Positions 52,061-63,408 are shown, counted from the stretch's first letter. The stretch: DNA of 64,000 nucleotides from Geobacillus thermodenitrificans subsp. thermodenitrificans DSM 465 (GCF_000496575.1 NZ_AYKT01000001.1:1-64000), one strand, 5' to 3'. Program-made: numbers and translations. Notes: generated by a model not told the origin, from the letters alone.

Positions 52061-52239
52061 CATTTGCGATCATGGGCAACTTCTGTTTATGAGTTGATTG
52101 AACGTGGTAAAGCAGCAACAACGATAGTGAGATGCGACCTCACCTATTTCGAGTAAGGAAAACGATTCGTCCTCTTTTTATCATCTTGAACCGAGAAAAC
52201 GTCTACTTCTTGGGGCGAGTATAGGGAGGAACTGGTTCA

Positions 52240-52323
52240 ATGACAAAGAAAGGCACTGACATCCCCCGGAGCCGTACGGAAACGAAGGATTGTCAGTGCC
52301 TGTTCACTGTCTGCCGTTTTTGA
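52240..52323 (+). CDS. Possible 27-residue peptide overlapping an inverted repeat
   Basis: ATG at 52240 follows GGGAGGA; the peptide contains three cysteines (KDCQCLFTVCRF). AGGCACTGACA (52251-52261) and its exact complement (52291-52301) lie inside the frame, so the element may instead be a structured RNA or the minus-strand end of the radical SAM transcript. Weak. Confidence 0.25.
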   Translation: MTKKGTDIPRSRTETKDCQCLFTVCRF

Positions 52324-52376
52324 TGGGCAGACGGAATGGTATGAAATGAAGCCAAGGGCCGTTTAGTTCCTCCGGT

Positions 52377-54149
52377 TTAAGCCGACGTGAAAGAAGCCGA
52401 CAATGAGGAAAGCGGCACGGAAAACATGGTCGCACCGGCACCGGACGGGTCAAAGTAGGCGACGATAACGGTTGGCGTAAACGAAAGCTGCCTTTTAGAA
52501 ATGTAGAGGCCGACATCGACCGGCACGATTTCAACGACCGTATGTTTAAACAGCTCTTTTTCTCCGAGCCCAAGGGCGGCGAAGTCCGCCCCGAGCACCT
52601 CAGGGCGCTCAAGCAACGTCCGGTAGACGGCTGTGCGCGTCGTTTTCTCTGTTTTTTCGTCCCACCACGGCTTGCGCGGCTTATATTTTTGATTGCGCAA
52701 GTAGTCGTATTTCATGAGCGATTCGGCGACAGGCAAGGCGTCTGGTACCGATGTACGTAAAAACTCATAGAGGCGGCGGAACAAGTCTTCTAACTGATGA
52801 CCGATGCGCGCCCAGCCGCGTTCATCCCAATATGTTCCAAACTGCTGGAAGAAGTCAAACGGTGACGGGAAGACGTCGGTTACTAAATATTCGATCGTTT
52901 CATCCATCCGATGGGCGTTCCAATACTTTTCGAGCACATCTTCTACTTGCTTGATGCGGATGACGTCATCAAAAGACAAAACATTGTTGCGAAGCACTTC
53001 ATACGGCGCATGATCCATATATACATAGCCGTATTCATGGGCGCGCAGGCGCAACCCAGTGCCGCGCAGCAGTTTCAAAAACCCAAGCTGCAGTTCTTCC
53101 GGACGGAGGGCGAATACGTCATTGAACGTCTTCCGAAACGAGTCGTAATCTTCTTCCGGCAGCCCGGCGATCAAATCTAAGTGCTGGGTAATTTTCCCTC
53201 CTTCTTTAATCATCGTCACCGTCCGCGACAGTTTCGCGAAGTTTTGTTTGCGCATGATGAGACGGTTCACTTCATCGTTCGTTGACTGAACGCCGATTTC
53301 AAAGCGGAATAGCCCCGGTGGTGCCTCGTTGTTTAAAAACTCGATCACCTCAGGACGCATAATGTCGGCGGTAATTTCAAACTGAAACACCGTCCCCGGC
53401 ACGTGCTCGTCAATTAAAAAGCGGAACATATCCATCGCATAGCTGCGGCTGATGTTGAACGTCCGATCGACAAACTTGATCGTCCGCGCCCCGTGCTGCA
53501 TTAAATAACGCAAGTCATCTTTGATTTTTTCGCGGTCAAAATAGCGGACACCAACCTCGATGGACGACAGGCAAAATTGGCAGCTGAACGGGCAGCCGCG
53601 GCTTGTCTCGACATAAACGATCCGGTTCGGAAGATGCGGAAGATCTTCGGGAAAGCGAAACGGCGACGGCATGTCGGCAAGGCGGATTTTGTTCCGTTGC
53701 GGGTTGACGACGATGCGATCTCCGTCACGAAACGCCAGCCCAGCGACATCGCTCACGTTCCCATCGCCGTTTAAGGCGAACAGCAGCTGTTTAAACGTTT
53801 CTTCTCCTTCACCGATGACGATAAAATCGAATTCCGGCACTCGCTCCATCCATTCGCGCACATCATAAGACACTTCCGGCCCACCAACGACGATCGTCAC
53901 GTCCGGCGCCACTTTTTTTAACATTTTTACGACTTTGATCGTTTCTTCAATGTTCCAAATGTAACAGCTGAAGCCGACGACATCCGGTTGTTGCTGATAC
54001 AAATCAGCAACGATGTTCATCGCTGGGTCTTTAATCGTATATTCAACAAGCTTGACGTCAAACTCCGGCTGGGCGTATGCTTTTAAATAGCGAATGGCTA
54101 AATTCATATGAATGTATTTGGCATTTAATGTCGTACAGACAACGTTCAT
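52377..54149 (-). CDS. B12-binding domain radical SAM protein (DUF4080 type)
   Basis: A 590-residue protein. The N-terminal cobalamin-binding fold includes DVVGFSCYIWNIEETIKV, IVVGGPEVSYD and IGEGEETFKQLL. The radical SAM motif CPFSCQFC follows SRGCP near residue 185, with FVDRTFNISRSYAM, FQFEITADIM and FEIGVQSTNDEVN in the TIM barrel. A C-terminal DUF4080-like part fills 350-590. AAAAGGAG supports the ATG at 54149. Such enzymes are often methyltransferases or rearrangement enzymes; no substrate can be named. Confidence 0.85.
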   Translation of the reverse strand: MNVVCTTLNAKYIHMNLAIRYLKAYAQPEFDVKLVEYTIKDPAMNIVADLYQQQPDVVGFSCYIWNIEETIKVVKMLKKVAPDVTIVVGGPEVSYDVREWMERVPEFDFIVIGEGEETFKQLLFALNGDGNVSDVAGLAFRDGDRIVVNPQRNKIRLADMPSPFRFPEDLPHLPNRIVYVETSRGCPFSCQFCLSSIEVGVRYFDREKIKDDLRYLMQHGARTIKFVDRTFNISRSYAMDMFRFLIDEHVPGTVFQFEITADIMRPEVIEFLNNEAPPGLFRFEIGVQSTNDEVNRLIMRKQNFAKLSRTVTMIKEGGKITQHLDLIAGLPEEDYDSFRKTFNDVFALRPEELQLGFLKLLRGTGLRLRAHEYGYVYMDHAPYEVLRNNVLSFDDVIRIKQVEDVLEKYWNAHRMDETIEYLVTDVFPSPFDFFQQFGTYWDERGWARIGHQLEDLFRRLYEFLRTSVPDALPVAESLMKYDYLRNQKYKPRKPWWDEKTEKTTRTAVYRTLLERPEVLGADFAALGLGEKELFKHTVVEIVPVDVGLYISKRQLSFTPTVIVAYFDPSGAGATMFSVPLSSLSASFTSA

Positions 54150-54273
54150 CGTAGCAAAACTCCTTTTCATCGTACTAACCCCACATTATAATGCAGTTTA
54201 GCCAAATGAAAAAGAAGAAAAAACTTGTCGAACATTGAGGAAAAGATTTTTGAAAAATCTTCGTGAATGGAGG

Positions 54274-54299
54274 AAGGAGTAAATTTTTCCACATAGAAT
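54274..54299 (+). promoter_or_regulatory. Possible sigma-H promoter of kinE
   Basis: AAGGAGTA, 11 bases, then ATAGAAT, against the sigma-H pattern RNAGGAWWW-N11/12-RNNGAAT. Placement ~45 bases before kinE suits a sporulation kinase. Confidence 0.45.
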
Positions 54300-54342
54300 A
54301 TATATTAGTTGATATGGTTTCAATGGACAAGGAGAGATCAAT

Positions 54343-56559
54343 ATGGCCCAAAGCCTTTCTCCCCGTGAAGAACAAAATTCGACACCAGATGTGCGGTTGC
54401 TTGAAGAGGAAAACCGACGCTTAAAAGAACGGTTGAACAGCTATTCGATCATTTTTGAGAGGTCGCTTGATGCGATTGTCATTTTAAATAAAAACGGCGA
54501 GTTTGTCGATGTGAACGAAGCAGCGTGCAAGCTGTTTGAAATGGACAAGTTTGACTTGATTGGTCGTTCCTTCTCTTCATTTTTAGAGCTCGTTCCGCCG
54601 GATATTTTGTTGTTTCAGCGCTCCATGCTGCAAAAGTTCGGTTCGTTTAGCGATGAATTGCTCATCAAGTTGCCGGATGACAAGGTGAAACATGTTGAAT
54701 TTTCGATGAAAAAGGATGTCTTTAACGAATTTGATTTGGTGATGATGCGCGACGTTTCGGCTCATAAGGCGCTTGAGCGCGAGCGAATCATTCATGAATT
54801 TTTGTTTCGAGACGTCTTTAACCGAGCGGTCGATGGCATCGTCATTTTCGATGAGTTCGGTCGGTTTATCGACGTCAATCCGGCATTTTCAATGAGCTTG
54901 AATTTGGAAAAAGGAAAGCTGCTGAATTTGTCGTTTCAGCAGTTTGTTGCCCGCGAATGTGCTGATGAGTTTGCCCGTCTGTTGTCGGAAGTGAAGGAAA
55001 AAGGAACGGCCAAAGGCGAGCTGTCGTTGGTTCGCCTTGACGGAACGGTGAAAATGTTTGAGCTGACGGCGACGTCGAACGTTTACAGCGGCTTTTACAT
55101 GGCCATTATGCGCGATGTGACTGAACGGAAAAACATGGAGATTAAATTGCAAAAAAGTGAAGAACGATTCCGGGCCATTTTCGAGCAAGCGCATGAAGCG
55201 ATTATCATTTGGGACGATTTCGGTTACATACTCAACGCCAATCCAGCGGCGAGCCGGACGTTTGAGCTGCCTTTGAACTTGCTTGTACGCCGCAATTTGC
55301 TTGATTTTGTGCAATATGGGGATGAAAAGGTGAAGCGCATTTTCAGCGAGTTCCGGCGCAAAGGAGAAATTCGCGATGAATTAACGTTCCATATGCCGAA
55401 CGGTGAGGATAAGCAGCTTGAGTTTACGATGAAAAAAGGGGCGATCGACGGCTATCATTTGACGATTTTCCGCAATGTGAGCGAGCGGCGGAAAATCGAG
55501 CGCGAGCTGCGTGAAAGTGAGCAAAAGTTCCGCAGCATTTTCGACCATGCGATGGACGGCATTTTGTTATGGGATGAGAAGCATCGCATCATTGACGCTA
55601 ATCCAATTGCCTGCGAATTTTTTTCCGCCACAAAAGAAGCGTTGCTCGGTCAAACGGTGATGGAACTTGTTCCAGAGCGGGCGCGCCGCCAGCTGAATAA
55701 GCTCTTTGTACAATGTGAACGTGCAGGCGAGGCGAGTGGGGAAGTTGAATTTTCCGATGAAGGAAAAGGGAAAATCGTTGAGTTTTCATTGAAAAAAGAA
55801 GTCATTCCTGGCGTAGGGATGATGAGATTTCGCGATGTCACAGAGCGTAAAGAAATGGAGCTGCAGCTGCGCAAATCGGATACGCTCAATGTTGTTGGTG
55901 AATTGGCTGCGGGCATCGCTCACGAAATCCGCAATCCGATGACGGCATTAAAAGGCTTTATCCAACTGTTGCAAGGAAGCGTTGGCGGCGATTATTCGAT
56001 GTATTTTAATGTCATTATGTCGGAATTGAAGCGGATCGAGTCAATCATCACCGAGTTTCTCGTCTTGGCCAAACCCCAGGCGGTGCAATACAAGCAAAAT
56101 GACATTTGCAAAATTATGCAGGATACGATCGATTTAATCAGCGCTCAGGCGATGATGCATAATGTGCAAATCATTGCCGATTTCGAGCGCGGTCTGCCGC
56201 CGGTGTATTGCGAGCCGAACCAGTTGAAGCAAGTGTTTATCAATATTTTGAAAAACGCCATTGAAGTGATGCCGAAGGGCGGGGACATTACGGTGCGCAT
56301 CACCCGTACTGGACGTCATGTGCGCATTTCAATCACCGACCAAGGGTGCGGTATTCCGAAAGATAAAATTAAAAAGCTCGGTGAGCCGTTTTATACGACA
56401 AAAGAGCGCGGCACTGGACTCGGCTTGATGGTCAGCTATAAAATTATTGAAGAACACCGAGGGAAAATTGACGTCGAAAGCGAAGTTGGCGTCGGCACGA
56501 CATTTCATATTACGCTGCCGATCGAACGAACGGAAAGAGAGGATAACGATGACAATTGA
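54343..56559 (+). CDS. kinE: Sporulation-type sensor histidine kinase KinE
   Basis: A 738-residue soluble kinase, the same length as B. subtilis KinE. Four PAS domains can be followed by their repeated ends (MRDVSAHKALE, MRDVTERKNME, FRNVSERRKIE, FRDVTERKEME), at about 35-145, 155-265, 275-390 and 400-510. The H box ELAAGIAHEIRNPMTALKGF, N box VFINILKNAIEVMPKGG, G1 DQGCGIP and G2 GTGLGLMVS complete it. No membrane segments. It should feed phosphate to Spo0F. AAGGAGAG precedes the ATG. It overlaps ogt by 11 bases. Confidence 0.9.
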   Translation: MAQSLSPREEQNSTPDVRLLEEENRRLKERLNSYSIIFERSLDAIVILNKNGEFVDVNEAACKLFEMDKFDLIGRSFSSFLELVPPDILLFQRSMLQKFGSFSDELLIKLPDDKVKHVEFSMKKDVFNEFDLVMMRDVSAHKALERERIIHEFLFRDVFNRAVDGIVIFDEFGRFIDVNPAFSMSLNLEKGKLLNLSFQQFVARECADEFARLLSEVKEKGTAKGELSLVRLDGTVKMFELTATSNVYSGFYMAIMRDVTERKNMEIKLQKSEERFRAIFEQAHEAIIIWDDFGYILNANPAASRTFELPLNLLVRRNLLDFVQYGDEKVKRIFSEFRRKGEIRDELTFHMPNGEDKQLEFTMKKGAIDGYHLTIFRNVSERRKIERELRESEQKFRSIFDHAMDGILLWDEKHRIIDANPIACEFFSATKEALLGQTVMELVPERARRQLNKLFVQCERAGEASGEVEFSDEGKGKIVEFSLKKEVIPGVGMMRFRDVTERKEMELQLRKSDTLNVVGELAAGIAHEIRNPMTALKGFIQLLQGSVGGDYSMYFNVIMSELKRIESIITEFLVLAKPQAVQYKQNDICKIMQDTIDLISAQAMMHNVQIIADFERGLPPVYCEPNQLKQVFINILKNAIEVMPKGGDITVRITRTGRHVRISITDQGCGIPKDKIKKLGEPFYTTKERGTGLGLMVSYKIIEEHRGKIDVESEVGVGTTFHITLPIERTEREDNDDN

Positions 56560-57040
56560 CTATGCGGTATACCGTTCAGAGTTGCTCGGCGATATCTATA
56601 TTGCTTCTGATGGCGACGCGATTGTGAAAGTCGAACTGTTTCCGGAAGAATGGCGCGCGTTTGCAAGCGAGCATCCGGTTGTAGAAAGCCGGTCACCGCT
56701 TCTTGAACGCGCGCTTGCACAGTTGGATGAATATTTCCACGGTCGCCGCCAAACGTTTGATTTTCCAGTTAAATGGCATGGGACGGTTTTCCAACAGGAG
56801 GTGTGGACGGCGCTTTGTCGCATTCCATATGGAGAAACGGCGACATACGCCGATATTGCGATGCAGATTGGTCGCCCGAAAGCGGTACGCGCCGTCGGAC
56901 AGGCGAATCGGGCGAATGAACTAGCCATTGTTGTTCCGTGCCATCGTGTGATCGGCAAAAACGGCGCCTTGACAGGCTATGCTGGAAGCCGCACCGATGT
57001 GAAAGCGAAGCTATTGGAGCTGGAGCGGCGCTGTAAATAG
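56549..57040 (+). CDS. ogt: Methylated-DNA-[protein]-cysteine S-methyltransferase
   Basis: A 163-residue DNA repair protein that removes O6-alkyl groups from guanine by transfer to its own cysteine. The acceptor is Cys131 in VVPCHRVIG; IPYGETATYADIA and RAVGQANRANELAI form the DNA-binding helix-turn-helix and Arg finger. GAGAGGATAACG precedes the ATG inside the end of kinE, so it is co-transcribed with the kinase, as in B. subtilis. Confidence 0.93.
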   Translation: MTIDYAVYRSELLGDIYIASDGDAIVKVELFPEEWRAFASEHPVVESRSPLLERALAQLDEYFHGRRQTFDFPVKWHGTVFQQEVWTALCRIPYGETATYADIAMQIGRPKAVRAVGQANRANELAIVVPCHRVIGKNGALTGYAGSRTDVKAKLLELERRCK

Positions 57041-57067
57041 GGCGGAAGGGCCGGGGATGAAGCATGG

Positions 57068-57112
57068 AAAATAAAAAATGCCGCCCCCGGGACTTGAACC
57101 CACAGGGGCGGG
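57068..57112 (-). terminator. Terminator of mtn/ABC operon, built from a tRNA-like 3' end
   Basis: On the minus strand CCGCCCC and GGGGCGG enclose a loop, then CATTTTTTATTTT. The loop and 3' arm read GTGGGTTCAAGTCCCGGG plus GGCGGCA, that is a T arm with TTCAAGT and a GGGCGGC acceptor strand with discriminator A, like the end of a tRNA-Leu. The rest of a tRNA is absent. Confidence 0.7.
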
Positions 57113-57120
57113 ATCGGGGG

Positions 57121-58134
57121 CTATTTTTTTTGCCAATGTGACAGAGCGAGGGCGCCGACTAAAATGGCGCCTTTAATAATGTCTTGAGCGTAGTACGGGA
57201 CGTTCATCATCGTCAAGCCGTTTAACAATACCCCCATCAAAATTGAGCCGAACAACGTGCCGATGACATTCGGCTTGCCGGCGCCAAAGACGGAAAAGCC
57301 GATGTAGGCGGCGGCGACGCCATCCATCAAAAACGAAGCACCGGCTGATACTTGACCAGTGCCGATACGCGAGGCAAGCACAATGCCCCCTAAAGCAGCG
57401 AAAAAGCCGCTAATGACGTACGCATACGTCCGGTAACGGTTCACTGGAATGCCTGACAGCCTTGCCGCTTCTTGGTTTTCCCCGGTCAAATAAAAGAGGC
57501 GTCCCGGTTTTGTGTATGTCAAAAACAAATGGGCGGCAATGACAACGAACAGCATCAGCAAAACGGAAAACGGGATGCCGAACAACTCTCCTTGGCCGAT
57601 AAATAAAAAGGAAGGAATGAATTTGCCCGGCGCCGTACCGCCGTCTGGCAGCGGCATGTCGTTGTAAATGGAAAATCCTTTCGTATAGGTGAGCTGCACG
57701 CCGTTAATGGCGTACATGGTTGCTAAGGTCGCGAGCAAATCAGGCAATTTGAACTTGACGATCAATAGCGAATTAAGCAGCCCGACGGCGATTCCGAGTA
57801 AAAGCGGAACGAGCAGCGTGACGAAAATTTCTTGGCGGTACAAAACGAGCGCCGCTGCACTGGCGATGGTCGCGAGACTTACCGTCGAGCCGACCGATAA
57901 ATCGAAGCCGTCAACGATCAGCGAAAAGGTAATGCCGATCGCTACGAGTGTCACGATCGAAATCGAGCGCAAAATGTCGCTGAAGTTTTCATACGTAAAA
58001 AACTGGTCTTGTGTGATGCCAAAATAGGCGATCACGGCTAAAATGGCCAACAGTGTGCCATGTTTATACAAAAACTCAAGAGTAGACAACACCGCTTTTT
58101 TCGACGGTGTCGCGGAAACGGCCGGCTGGGCCAT
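57121..58134 (-). CDS. Ribose-type ABC permease, probable methylthioribose importer
   Basis: A 337-residue RbsC/BPD_transp_2 permease with about ten membrane segments. GITFSLIVDGFDLSVGSTVSLATIAS and GAGKPNVIGTLFGSILMGVLLNGL are family signatures. GGAGGTGAG precedes ATG 58134, 59 bases inside the end of the ATPase gene. Last gene of the SAM-riboswitch operon; by operon logic it imports 5-methylthioribose. Confidence 0.87.
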   Translation of the reverse strand: MAQPAVSATPSKKAVLSTLEFLYKHGTLLAILAVIAYFGITQDQFFTYENFSDILRSISIVTLVAIGITFSLIVDGFDLSVGSTVSLATIASAAALVLYRQEIFVTLLVPLLLGIAVGLLNSLLIVKFKLPDLLATLATMYAINGVQLTYTKGFSIYNDMPLPDGGTAPGKFIPSFLFIGQGELFGIPFSVLLMLFVVIAAHLFLTYTKPGRLFYLTGENQEAARLSGIPVNRYRTYAYVISGFFAALGGIVLASRIGTGQVSAGASFLMDGVAAAYIGFSVFGAGKPNVIGTLFGSILMGVLLNGLTMMNVPYYAQDIIKGAILVGALALSHWQKK

Positions 58135-59626
58135 CGATCTCACCTCCGCTGCAATAATAAACAAGCTGCTCATAGGTTAATTCAGCGGCCGGCAGACGGG
58201 CGAGCAGCCGGCCGTCTACCATGATATAAATCGTGTCGCAAACTTCTAGCAGCTCACGAAATTCACTTGAAAAGTACAGCACAGTTTTCCCCTCATCAGC
58301 AAGAGTGCGGATAATGGAAAATACATCTTGTTTGGCATGAACATCGATTCCTTTCGTCGGTTCATCGAATAAAAAGACACGCGCGTTCGTGTTCAGCCAT
58401 TTGCCGATCACGACTTTTTGCTGGTTGCCGCCGCTCAAATGGCGGACGGCGGTGGATGGTGATGGCGGATGGATGCCGAGTGAGCGAACGAGCCCATTGG
58501 CTGCGTCCGTTTCTTTCATCCGACTGATCCATTGCCAACGCGACAACCAAGAAAGGAGGCGGACGGTTAAATTCGTCTGCACCGACTCAGGCAAAAACAG
58601 CCCTTGTTTGCGCCGTTCTTCCGGGATTAGGCAAAGACCGGCGGCAATCGCTTCATATGGCGACGAAAATGTATAGTGTTGGCCGTCAAGCTGCCATTCG
58701 CCAGACGTTTTCCGGTGAGCGACGAGACTTTCAGCGAGCTCTGTTTTGCCGGCGCCGACCAAACCGGCGATGCCGACAATTTCACCGCGATGGGCGTATA
58801 TATCGACTGTTGTGCTCGTTTTGTCGATCTTGATTCCGCGGGCGGCAAAGGCGATCTCGCTTCCGTACGTACGCGCTTGTTTTGCAGTGGCGGCCTGCTT
58901 TGTCCCGGTCATGTGAAGGACGATGTCTTCAAGCGACAGGCTTCCGGCAGCGCCTTGATAGACGATGCGTCCATCGCGCAAAATCGTTAGTCGATCGGCG
59001 ATTTCCTGCACCTCTTTGAGCTTATGAGAAATATAAATAAAGCCGACTCCCTGCTGTTTCAGTTCATGAATGATGGCAAACAGCCGCTTTGTTTCCGCCT
59101 CACTTAACGCGGCGGTCGGTTCGTCCAAAATGATGTAGCGCGCGTTTGATGACAATACTTTCGCCAGCACGATGAGCTGCTTTTCATGGAGTGAACAGTC
59201 ACGCACGAGCTTCGTCGGTGGAATGGAAAGGCCGACACGGTGAAGAAGTGCGGCGGCCCACTTCTTTTCTTCGCGCAGCGAGCGGATGGGATGGTGTTTG
59301 ACGTCAGCTAGTTCATCAGCTGCTAAGTTTTCGTAAATCGGCAAGCCGGGAAACAGCGCCGTGTCAACTTCCTGGACGACAAGGCCAATGCCCGCCTGCT
59401 TCGCCTCACGCGGCGACGAAAACGCGCACGGGGTGCCGTCGATCGTGATGGTGCCGGCGTCCGGCAGAATGGCGCCGGCTAAAATGTTCATGAGCGTGCT
59501 TTTGCCAGCACCATTCATGCCTAAAAGGGCGTGAACTTCGCCCGGACGGACGTCAAAGTTCACGCCGTTAAGCACGCGCACCGTGCCAAACGCTTTTTCA
59601 ATGGCCTTCATTGACAAGCCGCTCAT
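58076..59626 (-). CDS. Ribose-type ABC ATPase (two nucleotide-binding domains)
   Basis: A 516-residue RbsA-like protein. The first NBD has Walker A LLGMNGAGKSTLM, a linker SLHEKQLIVLAK in place of a canonical LSGGQ, and Walker B YIILDEPTAALS; the second has GLVGAGKTELAE, signature HLSGGNQQKVVIGK and VFLFDEPTKGID. The unusual first signature (CSLHEKQ) deserves note, since RbsA-type proteins also have one degenerate site. It overlaps the binding protein stop by four bases. Confidence 0.9.
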   Translation of the reverse strand: MSGLSMKAIEKAFGTVRVLNGVNFDVRPGEVHALLGMNGAGKSTLMNILAGAILPDAGTITIDGTPCAFSSPREAKQAGIGLVVQEVDTALFPGLPIYENLAADELADVKHHPIRSLREEKKWAAALLHRVGLSIPPTKLVRDCSLHEKQLIVLAKVLSSNARYIILDEPTAALSEAETKRLFAIIHELKQQGVGFIYISHKLKEVQEIADRLTILRDGRIVYQGAAGSLSLEDIVLHMTGTKQAATAKQARTYGSEIAFAARGIKIDKTSTTVDIYAHRGEIVGIAGLVGAGKTELAESLVAHRKTSGEWQLDGQHYTFSSPYEAIAAGLCLIPEERRKQGLFLPESVQTNLTVRLLSWLSRWQWISRMKETDAANGLVRSLGIHPPSPSTAVRHLSGGNQQKVVIGKWLNTNARVFLFDEPTKGIDVHAKQDVFSIIRTLADEGKTVLYFSSEFRELLEVCDTIYIMVDGRLLARLPAAELTYEQLVYYCSGGEIDGPAGRFRDTVEKSGVVYS

Positions 59627-60771
59627 TTTTGGCTCACCTGAGCTTCTAATGTTTTCATCCACGGCGAGATGGCGATATTCGATTGTCCCCAGCTTGGGAT
59701 GTATTGCGAGAGCTCGCCCATTGATATTTGTTTGTCCGGCAGATCGGCTCGTTTCACTAAGTGCGGTTCAAGTGAGTAAATGTTCGGCGTTTTTTCACCA
59801 GCGATTTTTTGATAGGCGAAGCGTACTTGAACGCGACCGACTTCGGCTGGATCGGTAGCGGTCGTCGCCACCCACGGGCTGTTCGATTTTTGAATCATTT
59901 GCAAGTCTTCATCGCTTAGATCAATGCTGTACACTTTAATTTCCGTGCGCCCGGCTTGTTCGATGGCGCGCGTTGCTCCTTTGGCGAACTCGTCCCATGT
60001 GGCGAAAACGGCGTCGATGTCGCCCTTATTCGGATATTTTTTCAAAATGGCCTCCATTTGTGTTTGTGTGTCTAAGGCGGTGTTAGCGCTCGCTGTGCCG
60101 AACTTGGCGACTTCTTTAATGTTTGGGTAGCGTTTTTTAAATGCGTCGTAAATGACATGGCGCCGCTCCATTGGCGTAAAACCGCCGACCCAAATCGTGA
60201 CGATTTTGCCTTCGCCGTTTAAGTCTTCCGCAAGTGTTTTTAACGTCTTCCAAGCGAGGCTATAGTCGTCTTGGTCGATGACGGTGACGCCCGGAATGTT
60301 CAAATCATTGTCAAATGCTACGACCGGGATGCCTTTTTCAACTGCTTTTTTCACGGGACCTTCGAGCGCGTCGGCGCGGCCGTGGTCAAGCAAAATAGCA
60401 TCGACGTTTTGCGTAATGGCCGTCTCGACATAAGAGGCCATCTTCGTTAAATCGTTATCGGCATTATAAATTTGCACTTCACCGCCGAACTTTTGCACTT
60501 GTTCTTTCACGCCGGCGATGTATTGTGATGAGAACGTCCCGATCGACATCTGCATAATGGCGGCGATTTTCACTGGCTGTTTCAGTTTTTCTGGGATGGC
60601 GGCCTCTTCACTGCTTGTGGCTGCTGTTTTATCAACGGTTGTTTCATTATTCGTTGCCTTCGTTTCATTGGCCGGCTTTGCGCTCATTGCGTCTTGCTCA
60701 TTTGTGCAGCCCGCTAAGACAAAGAACATGGCCAAGAAAAGAAGGAACGATGAGATTTTAAGCTGTTTCAT
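59623..60771 (-). CDS. Ribose-type ABC substrate-binding lipoprotein, probable methylthioribose-binding
   Basis: A 382-residue lipoprotein: signal sequence with lipobox FVLAGC (Cys22), a Thr/Asn-rich linker to about residue 70, then a periplasmic-binding-protein type 1 fold ([76 protein letters not shown]). AAAGGAGGAGC precedes ATG 60771, inside the mtnA end (14-base overlap), so it is translated with the methionine salvage genes. Confidence 0.88.
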   Translation of the reverse strand: MKQLKISSFLLFLAMFFVLAGCTNEQDAMSAKPANETKATNNETTVDKTAATSSEEAAIPEKLKQPVKIAAIMQMSIGTFSSQYIAGVKEQVQKFGGEVQIYNADNDLTKMASYVETAITQNVDAILLDHGRADALEGPVKKAVEKGIPVVAFDNDLNIPGVTVIDQDDYSLAWKTLKTLAEDLNGEGKIVTIWVGGFTPMERRHVIYDAFKKRYPNIKEVAKFGTASANTALDTQTQMEAILKKYPNKGDIDAVFATWDEFAKGATRAIEQAGRTEIKVYSIDLSDEDLQMIQKSNSPWVATTATDPAEVGRVQVRFAYQKIAGEKTPNIYSLEPHLVKRADLPDKQISMGELSQYIPSWGQSNIAISPWMKTLEAQVSQK

Positions 60772-61825
60772 GGTGCTCCTCCTTTGCAACTAACGATGGC
60801 AGCTCCGTTTCATAGTCTCCGTAGACGATGCCTTTTTCGGTAATGATGGCGGTAATGAGTTCGTTTGGTGTGACATCAAACGCCGGGTTGTATACGTTGA
60901 CGCCTTCCGGGGCGATGCGCACCCCGTTTAGATGGGTCACTTCATCTGGATGACGCTCTTCAATTGGGATATCCGTCCCTGTTTTCGTCGCCAGGTCGAT
61001 CGTTGACAGCGGGGCAGCGACGTAAAACGGGATGCCAAACGATTGGGCGAGCAAGGCGAGGCCAAATGTGCCGATTTTATTCGCTGTATCGCCGTTTTGT
61101 GCGATCCGGTCAGCGCCGACGATAATAGCATTAATGTTTTTCGCCTTGATCGTTTGTGCGGCCATATTGTCAGTAATGAGCGTCACATCGACACCTGCTT
61201 GCATGAGTTCCCAGGCGGTCAGACGAGCTCCTTGCAAGACAGGCCGCGTTTCCAAGGCATAGACGGACAACTCAATCCCTTTTTCTTTTGCCAAATAAAA
61301 TGGGGCGAGTGCCGTTCCGTAGCGGGCGGTGGCGATCGAGCCAGCGTTGCAGATGGTCATGATTCGATCGCCTCGATGAAAAAGAGACAAGGCATGCTCG
61401 CCGATGCGACGGCACACATCTTCATCTTCGATTTGAATGCGGATCGCTTCGTGAACGAGTGTTGTTTTTGCTTCGTTGACGGAAGCGGCGCTTTTAGCGG
61501 CGGCAACGAGCCGATCAAGCGCCCAAAACAAATTGACGGCCGTCGGGCGAGCACTCGCCAAATAATCGCGGTCTTGTTTTAAACGGCGCTGAAACTCGTC
61601 GACGGATTCGGTTTCGTAGCGGGAAGCAGCAAGCGCCAAGCCATAGGCGGCGGTGATGCCGATCGCCGGTGCCCCGCGCACTTTCAGTGTCACGATCGCG
61701 TCATGTACATCTTCGAGCGTATGCAAGTCGAGATATTCAGTTACCGACGGCAGCTTTTGTTGATTTAAAATCGTCACATGCGTTTCGTGCCATTCAACTG
61801 AGCGCGGGATAGCAAATGTGCTCAT
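60758..61825 (-). CDS. mtnA: S-methyl-5-thioribose-1-phosphate isomerase
   Basis: A 355-residue MtnA of the eIF2B-like fold. It converts methylthioribose-1-phosphate to methylthioribulose-1-phosphate. [39 protein letters not shown] with the catalytic Cys, [19 protein letters not shown] with the catalytic Asp, and [11 protein letters not shown] are diagnostic. AAGGAAAGG precedes the ATG. Second gene after the S-box, downstream of mtnK as in B. subtilis. Confidence 0.95.
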   Translation of the reverse strand: MSTFAIPRSVEWHETHVTILNQQKLPSVTEYLDLHTLEDVHDAIVTLKVRGAPAIGITAAYGLALAASRYETESVDEFQRRLKQDRDYLASARPTAVNLFWALDRLVAAAKSAASVNEAKTTLVHEAIRIQIEDEDVCRRIGEHALSLFHRGDRIMTICNAGSIATARYGTALAPFYLAKEKGIELSVYALETRPVLQGARLTAWELMQAGVDVTLITDNMAAQTIKAKNINAIIVGADRIAQNGDTANKIGTFGLALLAQSFGIPFYVAAPLSTIDLATKTGTDIPIEERHPDEVTHLNGVRIAPEGVNVYNPAFDVTPNELITAIITEKGIVYGDYETELPSLVAKEEHHETA

Positions 61826-61899
61826 TGTCGTCTTCCTTTCCTTGTACATGTTTCAGTTTGCCTGGAGTGGTGTTGAACGGCCGTCTTGAGAGAGTGGTG

Positions 61900-63105
<1,206 letters not shown>

Positions 63106-63119
63106 TTAGTTTTGGCAAA

Positions 63120-63150
63120 TAAAAAACCTCTTTCACATACGGAAAGAGGC
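63120..63150 (-). terminator. SAM riboswitch terminator
   Basis: CCTCTTTC and GAAAGAGG flank CGTATGT on the minus strand, followed by TTTTTT, 24 bases after the aptamer and before mtnK. Confidence 0.9.
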
Positions 63151-63173
63151 TTGAAGATTCTCGGTCTTCGCGC

Positions 63174-63341
63174 CTCTTATCTTCCAGAAAGACGTCTGTC
63201 TTTCCGGTGGACTTAGCACCGTGCCCTGCGGAAGCGGATCGCTTCCGGCGCCGCTTATGCGTGCGCCCTATCTCACGATAGCATTACGGTCGGTTGCTGG
63301 GCTTCATTGGGCCAGTTCCCTCAGCCAACTCTTGATAAGAG
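63174..63341 (-). promoter_or_regulatory. SAM-I riboswitch (S-box)
   Basis: Minus strand, in order: CTTATCAAGAG (P1), GGCTGAGGGAACTGGCCC, ATGAAGCCCAGCAACC, a long P3/P4 region with a GGAAGCG/CGCTTCC hairpin, GGTGCTAAGTCCA and closing GATAAGAG (P1'). All conserved S-box blocks are present. High SAM should terminate transcription before mtnK. Confidence 0.95.
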
Positions 63342-63408
63342 TACGAATCTGCTTATTTAGTTTTTGGAATTTTTGTGATGTTGGCAATTGTTCGGTTGCT
63401 TGATTCGA

